Source: an uncultured Lachnospiraceae bacterium (GTDB lineage Bacteria > Bacillota > Clostridia > Lachnospirales > Lachnospiraceae). From it: 64,000 nt of DNA. The stretch is from NCBI GenBank assembly GCA_910576815.1, contig CAJTKA010000011.1:21129-85128 (forward strand), read 5' to 3'. Of the stretch, positions 26,397-37,300 are shown in pieces; positions within the stretch are counted from its first letter, which is position 1, and each line of letters begins with the position of its first letter. Below the pieces are notes generated by a model that was not told the origin of the DNA, made no database searches, and was given only the letters and a program-made list of their open reading frames with translations. A program made the translations under genes and the position numbers.

Positions 26397-27935
26397 TTAC
26401 GCCCCCTTTCCCGAACTGACGATGATGGACATGATCTTCTCCTGTGAGGCCTCTTTGGCGGAAAGCTCGCCCGCGATCCTGCCCTCGTTCATCACATAGA
26501 TCCTGTCGCTCATACCCAGCACCTCAGGCAGCTCCGAGGAGATCATCACCACGGATTTCCCCGCTGCCACCAAATCATTGATGATACAGTAAATCTCATA
26601 TTTTGCACCCACGTCGATACCTCTGGTAGGCTCATCGAGGATCAGCACATCGGGATCCGCAAACATCCATTTTGCCAGCAGTACTTTCTGCTGGTTGCCG
26701 CCCGAAAGATTACCTACATTCTGCTCTACGGTCGGGCACTTGGTCTTAAGCTTTTGGCGGTACTCCTCCGCCACCTGATATTCCTTATCCTTATCAATGA
26801 TCTTATGGGGGCTGATACTGTCCAGATTGGCCAGTGTGGTATTGATCTTGATCGGATTGGTGAGCACGAGGCCGTTTCCTTTTCTGTCCTCCGTCACGTA
26901 AGCAAGCTTATTTTTAATGGCCTGCTTCACGTTCTTAAGCTGTACTTCCTTGCCGTCCAGGAAAAGCTGTCCACTAATGTTCGTGCCGTAGGACTGCCCG
27001 AAAATGCTCATGGCAAGCTCGGTACGTCCCGCACCCATCAGCCCGGAGATGCCTATCACCTCGCCCTTTCTCACTTTGATGGACACATTGTCGCACACCT
27101 TCCTCTCCGGGTAGAGGGGATGATGCACCGTCCAGTTTTTCACTTCCATATTGACGCCGCCGATCTTTACATCGTGACGCTTCGGGAACCGGTCGGTGAT
27201 TTCACGGCCGACCATGCCCTTGATGATTCTATCTTCTGAAATCTCCGTGGTATGCTTATCCATCGTTTCAATGGTAGAACCGTCGCGGATCACGGTGATC
27301 TTATCCGCAACGTAAGCAACCTCGTTTAACTTATGAGATATAATGATCGAAGTCATGCCTTCTTTTTTGAATTTTAGAAGTAAATCAAGCAGCGCCTGAG
27401 AATCCTTTTCATTTAAGGAAGGTGTCGGCTCATCCAAAATCAGCAGTTTCGCATGCTTTGCGAGCGCCTTTGCGATCTCCACCAGCTGCTGCTTCCCCGT
27501 GCCGATGTCCTTGACCAGTACCTTGGACGATTCGGAAAGTCCTACCATCTTCAAATACTTGTCCGCTTCCCCGTAAGTCTCGTTCCAGTCGATCGCCGCG
27601 CTCGTTCCGCGCTCGTTCCCCAGGAACACATTCTCTCCGATGGACATATAAGGAACTAACGCCAGCTCCTGATGGATGATGACAATCCCCTTCTCCTCAG
27701 AGTCTTTGATCTTCTTAAACTGACACACCTCACCGTTGTAAACGATGTCCCCCTCGTATGTACCGTAAGGATAGATGCCGCTCAATACGTTCATCAGCGT
27801 GGACTTGCCCGCACCGTTTTCACCGACGAGCGCGTGGATCTCGCCTTCCTCCACTTTGAGCTTCACGTTATCGAGCGCCTTAACGCCTGGGAATGTTTTG
27901 GTAATATTTTTCATTTCCAGCAAAATCTTAGCCAA
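26397..27935 (-). CDS. sugar ABC transporter ATP-binding protein (GguA/MmsA-like)
   Basis: 512 residues with two ATPase domains in tandem, as usual for monosaccharide importers. Domain 1: [27 protein letters not shown]. Domain 2: [16 protein letters not shown] (degenerate Walker A, normal for the family), [31 protein letters not shown]. It powers the two permeases encoded directly after it. The binding protein gene is 175 bp upstream with a hairpin between. Confidence 0.95.
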   Translation of the reverse strand: MAKILLEMKNITKTFPGVKALDNVKLKVEEGEIHALVGENGAGKSTLMNVLSGIYPYGTYEGDIVYNGEVCQFKKIKDSEEKGIVIIHQELALVPYMSIGENVFLGNERGTSAAIDWNETYGEADKYLKMVGLSESSKVLVKDIGTGKQQLVEIAKALAKHAKLLILDEPTPSLNEKDSQALLDLLLKFKKEGMTSIIISHKLNEVAYVADKITVIRDGSTIETMDKHTTEISEDRIIKGMVGREITDRFPKRHDVKIGGVNMEVKNWTVHHPLYPERKVCDNVSIKVRKGEVIGISGLMGAGRTELAMSIFGQSYGTNISGQLFLDGKEVQLKNVKQAIKNKLAYVTEDRKGNGLVLTNPIKINTTLANLDSISPHKIIDKDKEYQVAEEYRQKLKTKCPTVEQNVGNLSGGNQQKVLLAKWMFADPDVLILDEPTRGIDVGAKYEIYCIINDLVAAGKSVVMISSELPEVLGMSDRIYVMNEGRIAGELSAKEASQEKIMSIIVSSGKGA

Positions 27936-28035
27936 AGTGTATTCCTCCCAACCATAGTTTCTTTATCACCCATTCTCTGATTTTACCATAATTTGCTATT
28001 GGATTCTACTATAGTTAGATAGCTTTATAAACCGA

Positions 28036-28055
28036 CAGGCGGGAATCCCCGCCTG
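28036..28055 (-). terminator. intergenic hairpin between the binding-protein and ATPase genes
   Basis: Perfect 8-bp GC-rich arms CAGGCGGG and CCCGCCTG with a 4-nt loop. No T-run of note follows, so it more likely protects the upstream message or causes partial termination, giving more binding protein than transporter. Confidence 0.5.
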
Positions 28056-28109
28056 CCAAAGTTTAAGTTATTCACAGACCACAGAGAATGTGCTTTTTGC
28101 GTTCTCGAA

Positions 28110-29282
28110 TTACCGGAGGTCAGCCTCGGTGTAGTAACCGGAGTCGATCAGCAGTTCTTTGTAATTATCTGCAGATGCAAATACGGGCTCGCAAAGGAAA
28201 GAAGGAATCACGCCTGTGCCATTGTCGTAGGTCGTGGTATCGTTTACTTCTACTTCCTCACCGCTTAAGATCTGACCAACCATCTTAACAACCTGTGCTG
28301 CCAGCGTACGGGTATCCTTGAATACGGACATGGACTGTTTGCCTGCGATCATTTTCTTTACATTTTCCTTATCACAATCCTGACCGGCAACGATCGGATA
28401 ATCGCCGGTGTAGTTTGCAGCCAGAGCGTTCTGCACACCGAGAGAGGTGGAGTCGTTGGAGCAAAGGCAGATATCAAGCTGTGTGCCATCCGCATAGTTG
28501 GAAGAAAGAATGTTCTCCATTCTGGACTGTGCCGTTGCGGTATCCCACTTCGGCGTACCAACGGTTGCGAAATCTACCTGACCCGAAGGGATCACGATCT
28601 TACCCGCATCGATGTAGGGCTGTAAGGTGTCCATAGCGCCATTATAGAAGAAAGGCGCGTTGTTGTCGCCGGGATCGCCCGCGGTGATTTCCATGTTGAA
28701 GGGACCTGCCGCATTATCCAGATCAAGGGTGTCAATGATATACTTCGCCTGCGTTGCGCCTACCTTGTAGTTATCGAAGGTAGCATAATAATTGATTGCG
28801 TCGGTATTCATGATCAGACGATCATATGCGATGACCGGGATGCCTGCACTCTTTGCATTCTCAAGAACGGTGGAAAGAGAATTTGCTTCGATGGCTGCGA
28901 TCACCAGTACGGAACAGCCGCTGTTGATCATGTTCTCGATCTGGGAAACCTGCGTCTCCTCCTGGTTGGAAGCATACTGCAGATCTACTTCGTAGCCTGC
29001 TGCCTCAAGCTGTGCCTGCATGTTGGCGCCATCCTGATTCCATCTCTGCAGATCCTTGGTGGGCATGGACACGCCTACCTTCTTGCCTGTTGCCGCCGGA
29101 GCTGCCGCGTCGTCTGCCGCAGCCGCGTCATCTGCTGCCGGAGCCTCTGCCGCAGGCTCTGTTGTCGTTGTCGTAGCCGCATCATTGCCGGACCGGGGCA
29201 GTAAGGCAAGCCCCGAAAAAAAATTTTTTTCGGGGCTTGCCGGTTTTTCGGTATGTTGTTTTTGGAAGTTGATTGTCTTCAA
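28110..29282 (-). CDS. sugar-binding protein (ChvE/XylF-like) with broken 5' end
   Basis: The body is a normal periplasmic-binding-protein-4 type sugar receptor: GKKVGVSMPTKDLQRWNQDG, SCSVLVIAAI-like segment, VIAYDRLIMNTDAINYYATFDN, and a full C-terminus. Its start is wrong. Where a lipoprotein signal peptide and Cys should precede SGNDAATTTT, the frame instead runs through an A/T palindrome (29205-29241) into unrelated DNA with only a TTG start and no signal. The break falls at the position of the lipobox. Either the gene lost its promoter and export signal or the assembly joins two pieces here. A low-complexity Thr/Ala/Asp/Glu linker follows the break. Confidence 0.85.
   Translation of the reverse strand: MKTINFQKQHTEKPASPEKNFFSGLALLPRSGNDAATTTTTEPAAEAPAADDAAAADDAAAPAATGKKVGVSMPTKDLQRWNQDGANMQAQLEAAGYEVDLQYASNQEETQVSQIENMINSGCSVLVIAAIEANSLSTVLENAKSAGIPVIAYDRLIMNTDAINYYATFDNYKVGATQAKYIIDTLDLDNAAGPFNMEITAGDPGDNNAPFFYNGAMDTLQPYIDAGKIVIPSGQVDFATVGTPKWDTATAQSRMENILSSNYADGTQLDICLCSNDSTSLGVQNALAANYTGDYPIVAGQDCDKENVKKMIAGKQSMSVFKDTRTLAAQVVKMVGQILSGEEVEVNDTTTYDNGTGVIPSFLCEPVFASADNYKELLIDSGYYTEADLR
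29205..29241. repeat. perfect palindrome at the broken 5' end of the sugar-binding gene
   Basis: Arms GGCAAGCCCCG (29205-29215) and CGGGGCTTGCC (29231-29241) surround eight A and seven T. It may have been a terminator of the upstream DHH gene, and such fold-back DNA is a common place for deletions and misassembly. Confidence 0.7.
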
Positions 29283-29317
29283 GACCTTTTTGGGTGTCCT
29301 ATCTAAAAGATAAAAAC

Positions 29318-30244
29318 TTATTTGTAATAAGTATCGTAGTTGACGATCTCATCCAGCAGCTTCGGCAGCTGTTCGTCCATCACCTCGTCGGAAAACTGAC
29401 AGGTGCCCACCGCCATGTGTCCGCCGCCGCCATACTTTAACATCAGGCTGCCTACATTGACATGGGAGGTACGGTTCAAGACGCTGTAGCCCACCGCCGC
29501 GGAGCATCCCTTGCCGCCGCGTCCGTTTACGATCCAGACGGAGATATTCTGCTCGGGATACATGCTGTAAATCAGAAAACGGTTGCCGGAGTAAATGGGA
29601 TCCACGCCCCGCAGATCGGAGATGATCACATCCTTTTCGACGCGCGTATACGCCCGCACCATCTCTTTGAATTTCTGATCCTGCTCACGGTAAGTGTCGA
29701 TACGCTCCTGCACGTCGGGCAGCGCCAAAATCTCCTCCGTGCTCATGGTACGGCAGCACTCCATCAGCTTCTCCATCAGCTGATAATTAGAAATCTTGAA
29801 ATTACGCCATCTGCCGAGTCCCGTGCGGGGATCCATCAGAAAGCCCACCAGGATCCACCCTTGCGGATTCTGGATCTCGTCGATGGTGAGATTGCCCGAA
29901 TCCACCTTATCCACCGCCACCATCATATCGTCAAAGTGAGAGAAACGCTCCTCGCCGCCGTAATACTCGTAGATGATGCGCGCGCAGGAAGGGGTAATGC
30001 GGCTTTCGCCCTTATACTTACCTTTCAATTCGTTGCGCTCGTGTTCACTGGAATGATGGTCAAACCAAAGGCCACAGCCCTCCACAAAGGGAACGTTTGC
30101 CAGCACGTCATTCTCATTGATCTCCACCAGACCATCCTGCAGGTCCTTCGGGTGCGCAAATTTCCAACTGTCGATCAGCCCTATCTCCTTTAAGAGGGCG
30201 CCGCAAGCCAATCCGTCAAAATCAGATCTCGTCACTAATCTCAT
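29318..30244 (-). CDS. DHH-family phosphoesterase
   Basis: 308 residues from ATG 30244, which has AAAAGGAG 9 nt upstream. Family motifs: TRSDFDGLACGALL (motif I Asp residues), LWFDHHSSEHE (the DHH box) and, near the C-terminus, GGGGHMAVGTCQF, the GGGH substrate-binding motif of the DHHA1 part. These manganese enzymes cleave phosphoanhydride or short RNA/dinucleotide substrates. Whether this one acts on polyphosphate, nano-RNA or a cyclic-dinucleotide product is not determined. Confidence 0.85.
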   Translation of the reverse strand: MRLVTRSDFDGLACGALLKEIGLIDSWKFAHPKDLQDGLVEINENDVLANVPFVEGCGLWFDHHSSEHERNELKGKYKGESRITPSCARIIYEYYGGEERFSHFDDMMVAVDKVDSGNLTIDEIQNPQGWILVGFLMDPRTGLGRWRNFKISNYQLMEKLMECCRTMSTEEILALPDVQERIDTYREQDQKFKEMVRAYTRVEKDVIISDLRGVDPIYSGNRFLIYSMYPEQNISVWIVNGRGGKGCSAAVGYSVLNRTSHVNVGSLMLKYGGGGHMAVGTCQFSDEVMDEQLPKLLDEIVNYDTYYK

Positions 30245-30387
30245 CGCTTTTCTCCTTTTACCCCAAATTCTATGCCCCAAAATGCAAAGATTCAGCCGCG
30301 CAAATGCAAATGTCTGCTCCACAGCCGTTTCTTTTTTGCTGATATGTTAATTATAAAAGATAGGCCCGCGCATTTCAAGAAAAAGTT

Positions 30388-33300
30388 CTAAAGGAGGATC
30401 GATGTCGGCCCTGCCTCCTGCGGAAGCAATGTGATTTCCCGGCCCAGCTTAAAGGAATAAATGATGCGCTCTTTCACGGACTTCGCGCCGCCAAAGATCC
30501 GGGTAAGCGCCTCGCTGTAATAATCCAGCTGCACCCGGTAACGCTTCACCAGCTCCTCCGCCGTTTCCACGGCATCCGTCTTGTAGTCCAGCACCACAAA
30601 GCCGTCTTCCTCCTCAAAAAACACGTCGATGATTCCCTGAATGAGCACCGTTTCCTCCGACGGGAACTCCGGCTTTAAGCGGTTCGCAGGCAGTCCCAGC
30701 ACAAAGGGCTGCTCCTTGTAGAGTTTTCCGGCACGGTCCGCCTCTGCCATACGCCAGGCCGCCCCGCCGGTCAAAAAAGCTGTCAGCTTCGGAATCGACA
30801 CCGCCTCATAGTACGCCTGTGACAATCTACCGTCCTGCCGCATCTGCTCCATCTGCTCCTGCAAAAGAGCGCGCGCGGCATCCGAATTTTGATTGACTTC
30901 AATAGTCAACTTTTGGAAAGAAAAGAGTTCCATCACCTTATGAAAGGCACTTCCGCGCATGGAACCCGTGACACGCTCATCATTTTCAATGAATTTCGGC
31001 AGATAAGGAATCACAGGTCTTTCCTCGAACAGATGCGCAGACAGGTCGGATTCTTCCTGCATTCCCGCCTTTTTCAATTCCGACACCGTGGTCTTTGTGT
31101 AGAGGTTTTTCAAATTCTCATGCGGATAGCGGTACGAAAAGCAATGTGACACTTCTGTCATCAGTCCGCCGTCTTTTTCCGCCGCCCCTGACGCAGCGGA
31201 AATCAGCTTTCTTTTTGCCTCCTCCCCATACAGCGTCTCTCCAATCTTTTCCTCCACCACATGATCCCACCCGGTCAATGTTACCGAAACTCCCATCTCC
31301 TCCCCATACTCCGCAGCACTGCTGTCCACCTCCACGCCGCCCGCCTCATATAGGCCGTTCAGACAACAACTGCCGGAGAGCGCCGAGAGCACAAAGGACA
31401 ACAGGCTGGTCGTGCCGTACAAAACGTCATAAGAAAGGAGTTTCTCCCTGCGCCTGCGCAGAGGAAGCAGGGACAGCGCCGTCTTTCCCAAGTCCTTCAC
31501 GCCGCCGGAAAGGATCAGCTTTTCCTCCGCTCTGGTCATGGCCACATAGAGGATCCGCAGTTCCTCCGCCAAGTCATCCCGCCTGCGCTTCACGGCGACC
31601 GCCTGTTTGCGCAGACTCTTTGTCCGCACACGAAGCGCAGGATCCACATAGTCCACGCCAAGTCCCGCGTCCACATCCGCCAGGACCGTGCCGTCTCCCT
31701 CCTTTCCCCGAAAGCGTCTGGAAAGCCCCGAGACGAAACAGATTGGAAACTGCAAGCCCTTACTCTTGTGCACGCTCATGATGCGCACCACGTCCGCATT
31801 TTCATCCTGCATCCCCGCTTCGCCATAGTCCACTTCGTACTTTTCCAGCTGCTCCATGTAGCGTAGAAAATGATAGAGACCAAAATAGCCGGTCTTCTCA
31901 TAATCCGCCGCCTTGACCAAAAGCATCTCCACATTGGCGCGCATGCGGCCCCCTTCGGGGCGGGCTGCCACATAGGAAAGGTAGCCGCTCTCCCGCAAAA
32001 TGATCTGCAAAAGCTCGTGGACGGAAGTGTAGACCGCCAGAGCGCGGTAACGGTCGATCTTCTTTAGGAAGGCGGCGGCTTTCTGACACAGGGAGGCGGG
32101 GATTGCGTCTGACGGGCCTGCAGCATTTGACGACGGGATTGCGTCTGTCGAATCTGCATTGACTGTTTGAATCAATATTTGCCCCGCGCAGGCTCGCAGG
32201 GCGTCGTAGAGATAGCGCCTCTTCGGATAAACCGCCCGCACCATCGCAATCTCCTCCTCAGAAAAGCCGCCCAGATAGGCGTGCAATACGCCGTAGAGGG
32301 GAATATCCTGCAAAGGGTTATCCAGTACCCGCAAAAAGTGCAGAAGCTCCTGTACTTCTCCCGCCGCAAAGTATCCCGTGCGCGAAGTGACATAGACGGG
32401 AATGCCTTCTTCCTCCAGCACACGCTTAAAGACCTCATCCCAGCCGGAAAGGGTGCGCAGGAGAATCACGATGTCGCGGAACGAAGCCTGCCGCAGCGTC
32501 CCCGTCTCCTGATCCGTCACCTTGAGATTTCTCAGAATCTCTTTGATCTTTGCCGCCACCGCGTACGCCTCCTGCTCCCTGGCGCTAAGTTCCTCCGGGC
32601 CGTCCCCCTCCTGCACAAGGAGGAGTTCCGTGCGGTAGGGAGAACGCACAGAGGATGCCGTTTCGTTCGCGGCAGGCGCAGAGGATGCCGTTTCGTTCGC
32701 AGCAGACGCAGAAGACATTGTATCAGCATCCGCAGGCGGATAAACCGCCCCCGGGTGCAGCGCCGCCTGTTCATCGTAGACGATACCGCCCAACGCCTTA
32801 CCCATCATGCGGTAAAAGAGGGAATTGACGCTGTCAAGCACTTCTACCCTGCTCCTGAAATTCTGATGCAGATCGATCCGCAGCGCCTGTTCTCCGCCCT
32901 TTCCGTACTCGTCATATTTTTCCAAAAAAAGCTCAGGCCTGGCCAGACGAAATTTATAGATGCTCTGCTTTACATCCCCCACCATAAAGCGGTTATATCT
33001 GCCCTCGGCTTCCCCGCTGATGGAAGAAAGCAGATACTCCTGCACCAGATTGCTGTCCTGATACTCGTCAATGAGGATTTCGTGATAGGCCGCACGGTAG
33101 GCAAGCGCCGTCTCCGTGGGTACATAGTTATGCGAAAAATCGCCTGCACTCCTCTGCTCGTTACTCTGCGCAGCAGATTCAGGATCCGCCTCTTCCTGCA
33201 AGAGCACCTGTAAGGCAAAATGCTCGATATCATCGAAATCCAGCACATTTTTCTCACGCTTGGCTGCATCGAAGGCTTCCTTAAAGGAGATCGTCAGATC

Positions 33301-34320
33301 GATCAGCGCAGTAAGCGCCGCCTGACAGCCTTCCATCTGTCTGCATATCTGCGCCTCGCTCCCTGCAAAAAAAGAGGCTTTCAGATCCGATAACGTGTCC
33401 TTCACACTGCTGCGCAGCAGTTTCGCCGCCTCCCGCTTGGCGGGGGAAATCGTGTCATCCTTTTTGGAGGGAAGACGGTCAAAGCGCACGCCGGCAAAGG
33501 CCGCACAGAGGACGTCATAGTCGGAGTGACCACATAAGTCAGCTATCTTCCCCACCATCTCCAGCTCCCGTTCTAAAAGCTCCCCATAGAAATAGGGGCC
33601 GTCCGGCTCCTCACAAATCTTTAACGCCGTCCGCAGCTTCTCCTCACAGCCCGCAAGCAAAAGGCGCACATGTTCCAACAGCTCAGCCATCCATGGCAGA
33701 CCTAACAGTCCGCCCGACAAAGATGTGCAGTAGTCTTGCTTCCGCCCGACAAGCCACCGCTCGGGAAAGGGCGTGCTCATGGCAAAGTCATAGAGGGTCA
33801 TGATCTCGGTCTCCACCGCCCGATCGCGGTTTCCCGTACTGAAATACTCCATCGCGTGCAAAAAGGCAGGATCCGCCTGTGCATAAGCCTCCTCCAGCAC
33901 GTCCGCCAGCACATCCCCGCGCAGCAGCCGCATTTCCCCCTCCTCCCCGATGCGAAAGCCGGGATCAAGGCCGATGGTGTGAAACTGATTCCTGAGCACA
34001 AAAAGGCAGAAGCTGTCGATGGTGGTGATCTGTGCATTGTAGAGCAAAGTCGTCTGCCGCTGTAAATGTTCATTTGCCGGATCCTTCAAAAGACGTTCCT
34101 GCAAGGCACGGCTGATCCGCTCCCGCATCTGCGCCGCCGCCGCGTTCGTGAAGGTCACGACCAACAGCCTGTCGATATCCACGGGATCCTCCCCGTCGCA
34201 CACCATCTTCACGATCCGCTCCACCAGCACCGCCGTCTTGCCGGAACCCGCCGCCGCCGAAATGAGGAGATTCTTTCCCCGCTCATCTATTACTCTCTGT
34301 TGTGTCTCGGTGAAGTTCAT
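30388..34320 (-). CDS. addA: AddA helicase-nuclease subunit
   Basis: 1310 residues. UvrD-type helicase with Walker A AAAGSGKTAVLVERI, VTFTNAAAAQMRERI, IDEYQDSN (Walker B) and VHKSKGLQFPICF; C-terminal RecB-type nuclease with GIIDVFFEEEDGFVVLDYKTD. With AddB it processes double-strand ends for RecA loading at Chi. The start overlaps the addB stop by 4 nt (ATGA). The 2B-region carries an Ala/Ser/Asn/Glu/Thr-rich insert encoded by a 30-bp tandem repeat, and a second short repeat (DAIPSS / DAIPAS). Confidence 0.96.
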   Translation of the reverse strand: MNFTETQQRVIDERGKNLLISAAAGSGKTAVLVERIVKMVCDGEDPVDIDRLLVVTFTNAAAAQMRERISRALQERLLKDPANEHLQRQTTLLYNAQITTIDSFCLFVLRNQFHTIGLDPGFRIGEEGEMRLLRGDVLADVLEEAYAQADPAFLHAMEYFSTGNRDRAVETEIMTLYDFAMSTPFPERWLVGRKQDYCTSLSGGLLGLPWMAELLEHVRLLLAGCEEKLRTALKICEEPDGPYFYGELLERELEMVGKIADLCGHSDYDVLCAAFAGVRFDRLPSKKDDTISPAKREAAKLLRSSVKDTLSDLKASFFAGSEAQICRQMEGCQAALTALIDLTISFKEAFDAAKREKNVLDFDDIEHFALQVLLQEEADPESAAQSNEQRSAGDFSHNYVPTETALAYRAAYHEILIDEYQDSNLVQEYLLSSISGEAEGRYNRFMVGDVKQSIYKFRLARPELFLEKYDEYGKGGEQALRIDLHQNFRSRVEVLDSVNSLFYRMMGKALGGIVYDEQAALHPGAVYPPADADTMSSASAANETASSAPAANETASSVRSPYRTELLLVQEGDGPEELSAREQEAYAVAAKIKEILRNLKVTDQETGTLRQASFRDIVILLRTLSGWDEVFKRVLEEEGIPVYVTSRTGYFAAGEVQELLHFLRVLDNPLQDIPLYGVLHAYLGGFSEEEIAMVRAVYPKRRYLYDALRACAGQILIQTVNADSTDAIPSSNAAGPSDAIPASLCQKAAAFLKKIDRYRALAVYTSVHELLQIILRESGYLSYVAARPEGGRMRANVEMLLVKAADYEKTGYFGLYHFLRYMEQLEKYEVDYGEAGMQDENADVVRIMSVHKSKGLQFPICFVSGLSRRFRGKEGDGTVLADVDAGLGVDYVDPALRVRTKSLRKQAVAVKRRRDDLAEELRILYVAMTRAEEKLILSGGVKDLGKTALSLLPLRRRREKLLSYDVLYGTTSLLSFVLSALSGSCCLNGLYEAGGVEVDSSAAEYGEEMGVSVTLTGWDHVVEEKIGETLYGEEAKRKLISAASGAAEKDGGLMTEVSHCFSYRYPHENLKNLYTKTTVSELKKAGMQEESDLSAHLFEERPVIPYLPKFIENDERVTGSMRGSAFHKVMELFSFQKLTIEVNQNSDAARALLQEQMEQMRQDGRLSQAYYEAVSIPKLTAFLTGGAAWRMAEADRAGKLYKEQPFVLGLPANRLKPEFPSEETVLIQGIIDVFFEEEDGFVVLDYKTDAVETAEELVKRYRVQLDYYSEALTRIFGGAKSVKERIIYSFKLGREITLLPQEAGPTSILL
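32651..32710. repeat. 30-bp tandem repeat inside addA
   Basis: Two 30-bp units (32651-32680, 32681-32710) with two mismatches, followed by a decayed third. In frame it gives repeated SSAxAANETA units in an unconserved loop of AddA. Confidence 0.8.
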
Positions 34321-37300
34321 GATTTCATTTCCTCCCGAATCTGCTCCAGCGCCTCCGCCGTTCCCATTTTGGGAAGTTTTCTGGTCTGGTATCCCAACTG
34401 CGCCGCCGTACCCGCATCATACCCGCATACGCTCTTGTAAGTACAGTACGTGCAGGCTTTCTCGCTGCCAAACTCGCAGGGATTGACCGATATGGTCCCA
34501 TCAAGGATGCCCCTTCCCAACTGGCGGATCTTGTGATTTACGTAATCCGACACCATAGTCATATCTTCCTCCGCCATCACGCCGGAAGCCGCAGAAAAGC
34601 TTCCGTCCTTTTTGCGCTCCAGCGGAAGAATTTCCGACTTATCCGCAAAGTCGCCATCCAACAAACTGACAGCCTCGTCGCTTCTATTGACCACTCCGGT
34701 CATCTTAAGTTCCCGCAAAATCCGCCGATTGATTTCCTCCGGTGTCAGCTCTCCCTCCGCCTCCACCATCGGGTCCGTCACATGGTAGTAGAGCATGGCC
34801 GCCGGATGCACTTCTTTGTCGGGATATTTTTTCTTAGCCAATTCTTCGGCGGCATTCATATAGACCACAAGCTGTAACTGCAAACCATAATAGAGGGCCG
34901 CCAGATCAAAGCGCCGTTCTCCGGATTTATAATCAATCACCTTCACATACACTTTATCATCCTTCTCGCACAAATCCACGCGGTCGATCCTGCCCCGCAG
35001 ACGCAGCTTCTCCTGTTCCGTCAAGGCGATGTTCAGCGCATCCAGATCCTCCAGCGAATCGAAGGAAACCTCAAAAGCCTCCGGCAGGAAGCGTCCCTTT
35101 TGCAGCTGCGTCCGCAGGGTGCGCACAGTGCGATGTAAGATGCGCTCGATCCTGTCAAGAAGCCGCTTATTCCTCTCGCTGCTGTAAAGGACAGTCTCTC
35201 CATAGACAGCGGCACAGGCCAAAAGCGCCTCCTTCACGAGCGCACCGCTCTCCTCCTCCGGAAAGGTGAGCCAGGTATAGCCGTGCGCAACAAGCCTCTC
35301 CCCAAAAAGCTCCAATGTCTGATGGAAAAGGTTCCCCAGATCGACCGCCTCGAACCCGTATTCTCCCCGTTCCCGCAGCCGCAGCCCGTACTGCAGAAAG
35401 TGCGCGTATGCGCAGGCGGCATACTTTTCCAAACGGCTTACGCTCCCAAAAAGAGAGGCCCCGTAAAGGGCAGTACTGACTGCTTTGGTCAAAGGCGTAT
35501 CCACATACCGTGCAAAGGCCGCCTCCGTCAGGCTCTCAATCTGCCCCGCATACTGCGCATCCTGAAGATAGCAGCGATAAAAGGTATAAAACGCCCCCTG
35601 TTCTGACACAGGCAGCCGTCCTGCCGCATACTCCCGCAGGCTGTCTGCCAAAAAGCGCACGCCGTCCGCACCGCACACAAGCTGCTGCACCATCGCACTG
35701 CTCTCCGGATTTTCAACGATGAGGGTCGGAAACAGGCCGCGCAGAAGCTCCACCAGATAGGCGGGGCGCAGCGTCTTGCCATCTTCCCCCACCCTGGCAT
35801 AAGAAAGGTAGAGTTGCTGCGAGGGCTTCGTCATATTGAGATAGAGATAAAGCCTCTGAATATACATCTGCTGTCTGGGTGTGGGCGCCAGTTCGATCTG
35901 CGCCTCGCGCAGAAATTCCCGGTCAAGATCCGAAATGATCCCGCCGCCGCTCCCCTTGGGGATATTGCCGTCATTGACCCCCAGGAAAAAGAGGACCTTC
36001 ACCTGTTTCAATCTCGTTCTCTCAATATCTCCCACCAGAATACGGTCTACATTCTGGGGAATCGTGCCCACCGTGATCTCCGTAAGACCTGAATCCAGAA
36101 TCTCCGCAAACTCCTGCAAAGTCATCTCCTCCCCAGCCAGCAGTCCGTCCATCTGATCCAACAGATCGATCACCAACGGATAGATCTGTCCATACTCCTT
36201 GGCTCTCGCGGGATCGCCCTGCCGCAGAAACATGGCCTCATAGTCCGCCAGCTTCTGCTGTACCTCCGCCTGCTCCATAAAGCGATAGAGGGCTCGCACC
36301 AGCTCCCCTGCCGTGCGACACGGCTGCAGAAAGGGCGCCATCTGCTCCATCAGCCGCTCCCGCAGGGCATTACACTCTGCAAGCGCGAGAAGCGCCGCCT
36401 CCTCGCCCTCGGGATCATCCTCCCGATAGACAAAGGCTTCACTCCACCTTTTTCTGCCCCTGATGCCAAAACGGCGGACATAGTTTTCCAGACGGTCTGT
36501 CTCTTCTTTCCCAAATCCCGCCAACCCCGTACGCAGATAGTGAAACACGGCTTCCAGACTAAAATCCTTCAATATGATCTGCAATGCACTGCGCAGATAG
36601 GAGGAAAAAGGATTCCCTAAGATCCCTGTCGTCCGATCCAGATAAATAGGAATGTCAAAACGGGCAAAGACTTCCTGTGCCTCCTTGCCATACACTTCCA
36701 TATTTCCTGTCACCACGGCAATATCGCGGTAGCACAGCTCCTCCGATTCCAGAAGCATCCTGCGAATCGCAATGCAGGTCTGCCTCAGCTCCTGCGCGGG
36801 CGAGGAAGCCTCAAAAAGGTGGATCCGCTCCGTCTCTTTCTCATAAACCTGTGCGGGATAGCGGAAAAGATTTCTCTCCAGATGGGCAAGCTCCGCATTT
36901 TCGAAAAACCGCGGCAGCCGTCCTTCCTTTTTCTCCCTGCACCAAACGCCAGGCTCCTCGGGAATCTCTATCTCCTGCGCCAGCTTTTGCAGGGCCGCAA
37001 CTGTCTTCTGTGTCAAATAGAACAGCCGCTGCTCCCCTTCCAGGCGGTAGGGATCTTCTCTCTCATCTATTGTCAGCGTAATAATGACTCGCTCAGTCAA
37101 TCCTAGCAGATCCTGAATGACGCGGTTCTGAATGGGCGTAAACCCGGTGAAACCGTCAAAGGCAATCACGGCATCCCGCACGATCTGCGACTTTGGCAAC
37201 GCCGCCCGCAGTCTGTCAAGCGTCTCCTCCGTGGTGATAAACTTATCCTTCTTATAAGCGGAAAATGCCTGATATAAAAGCTTTAAGTCCTTTAACTTAT

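Noticed and set aside
32651..32710. Possible CRISPR-like repeat
   Set aside because: Units are directly adjacent without spacers and are in frame within addA.
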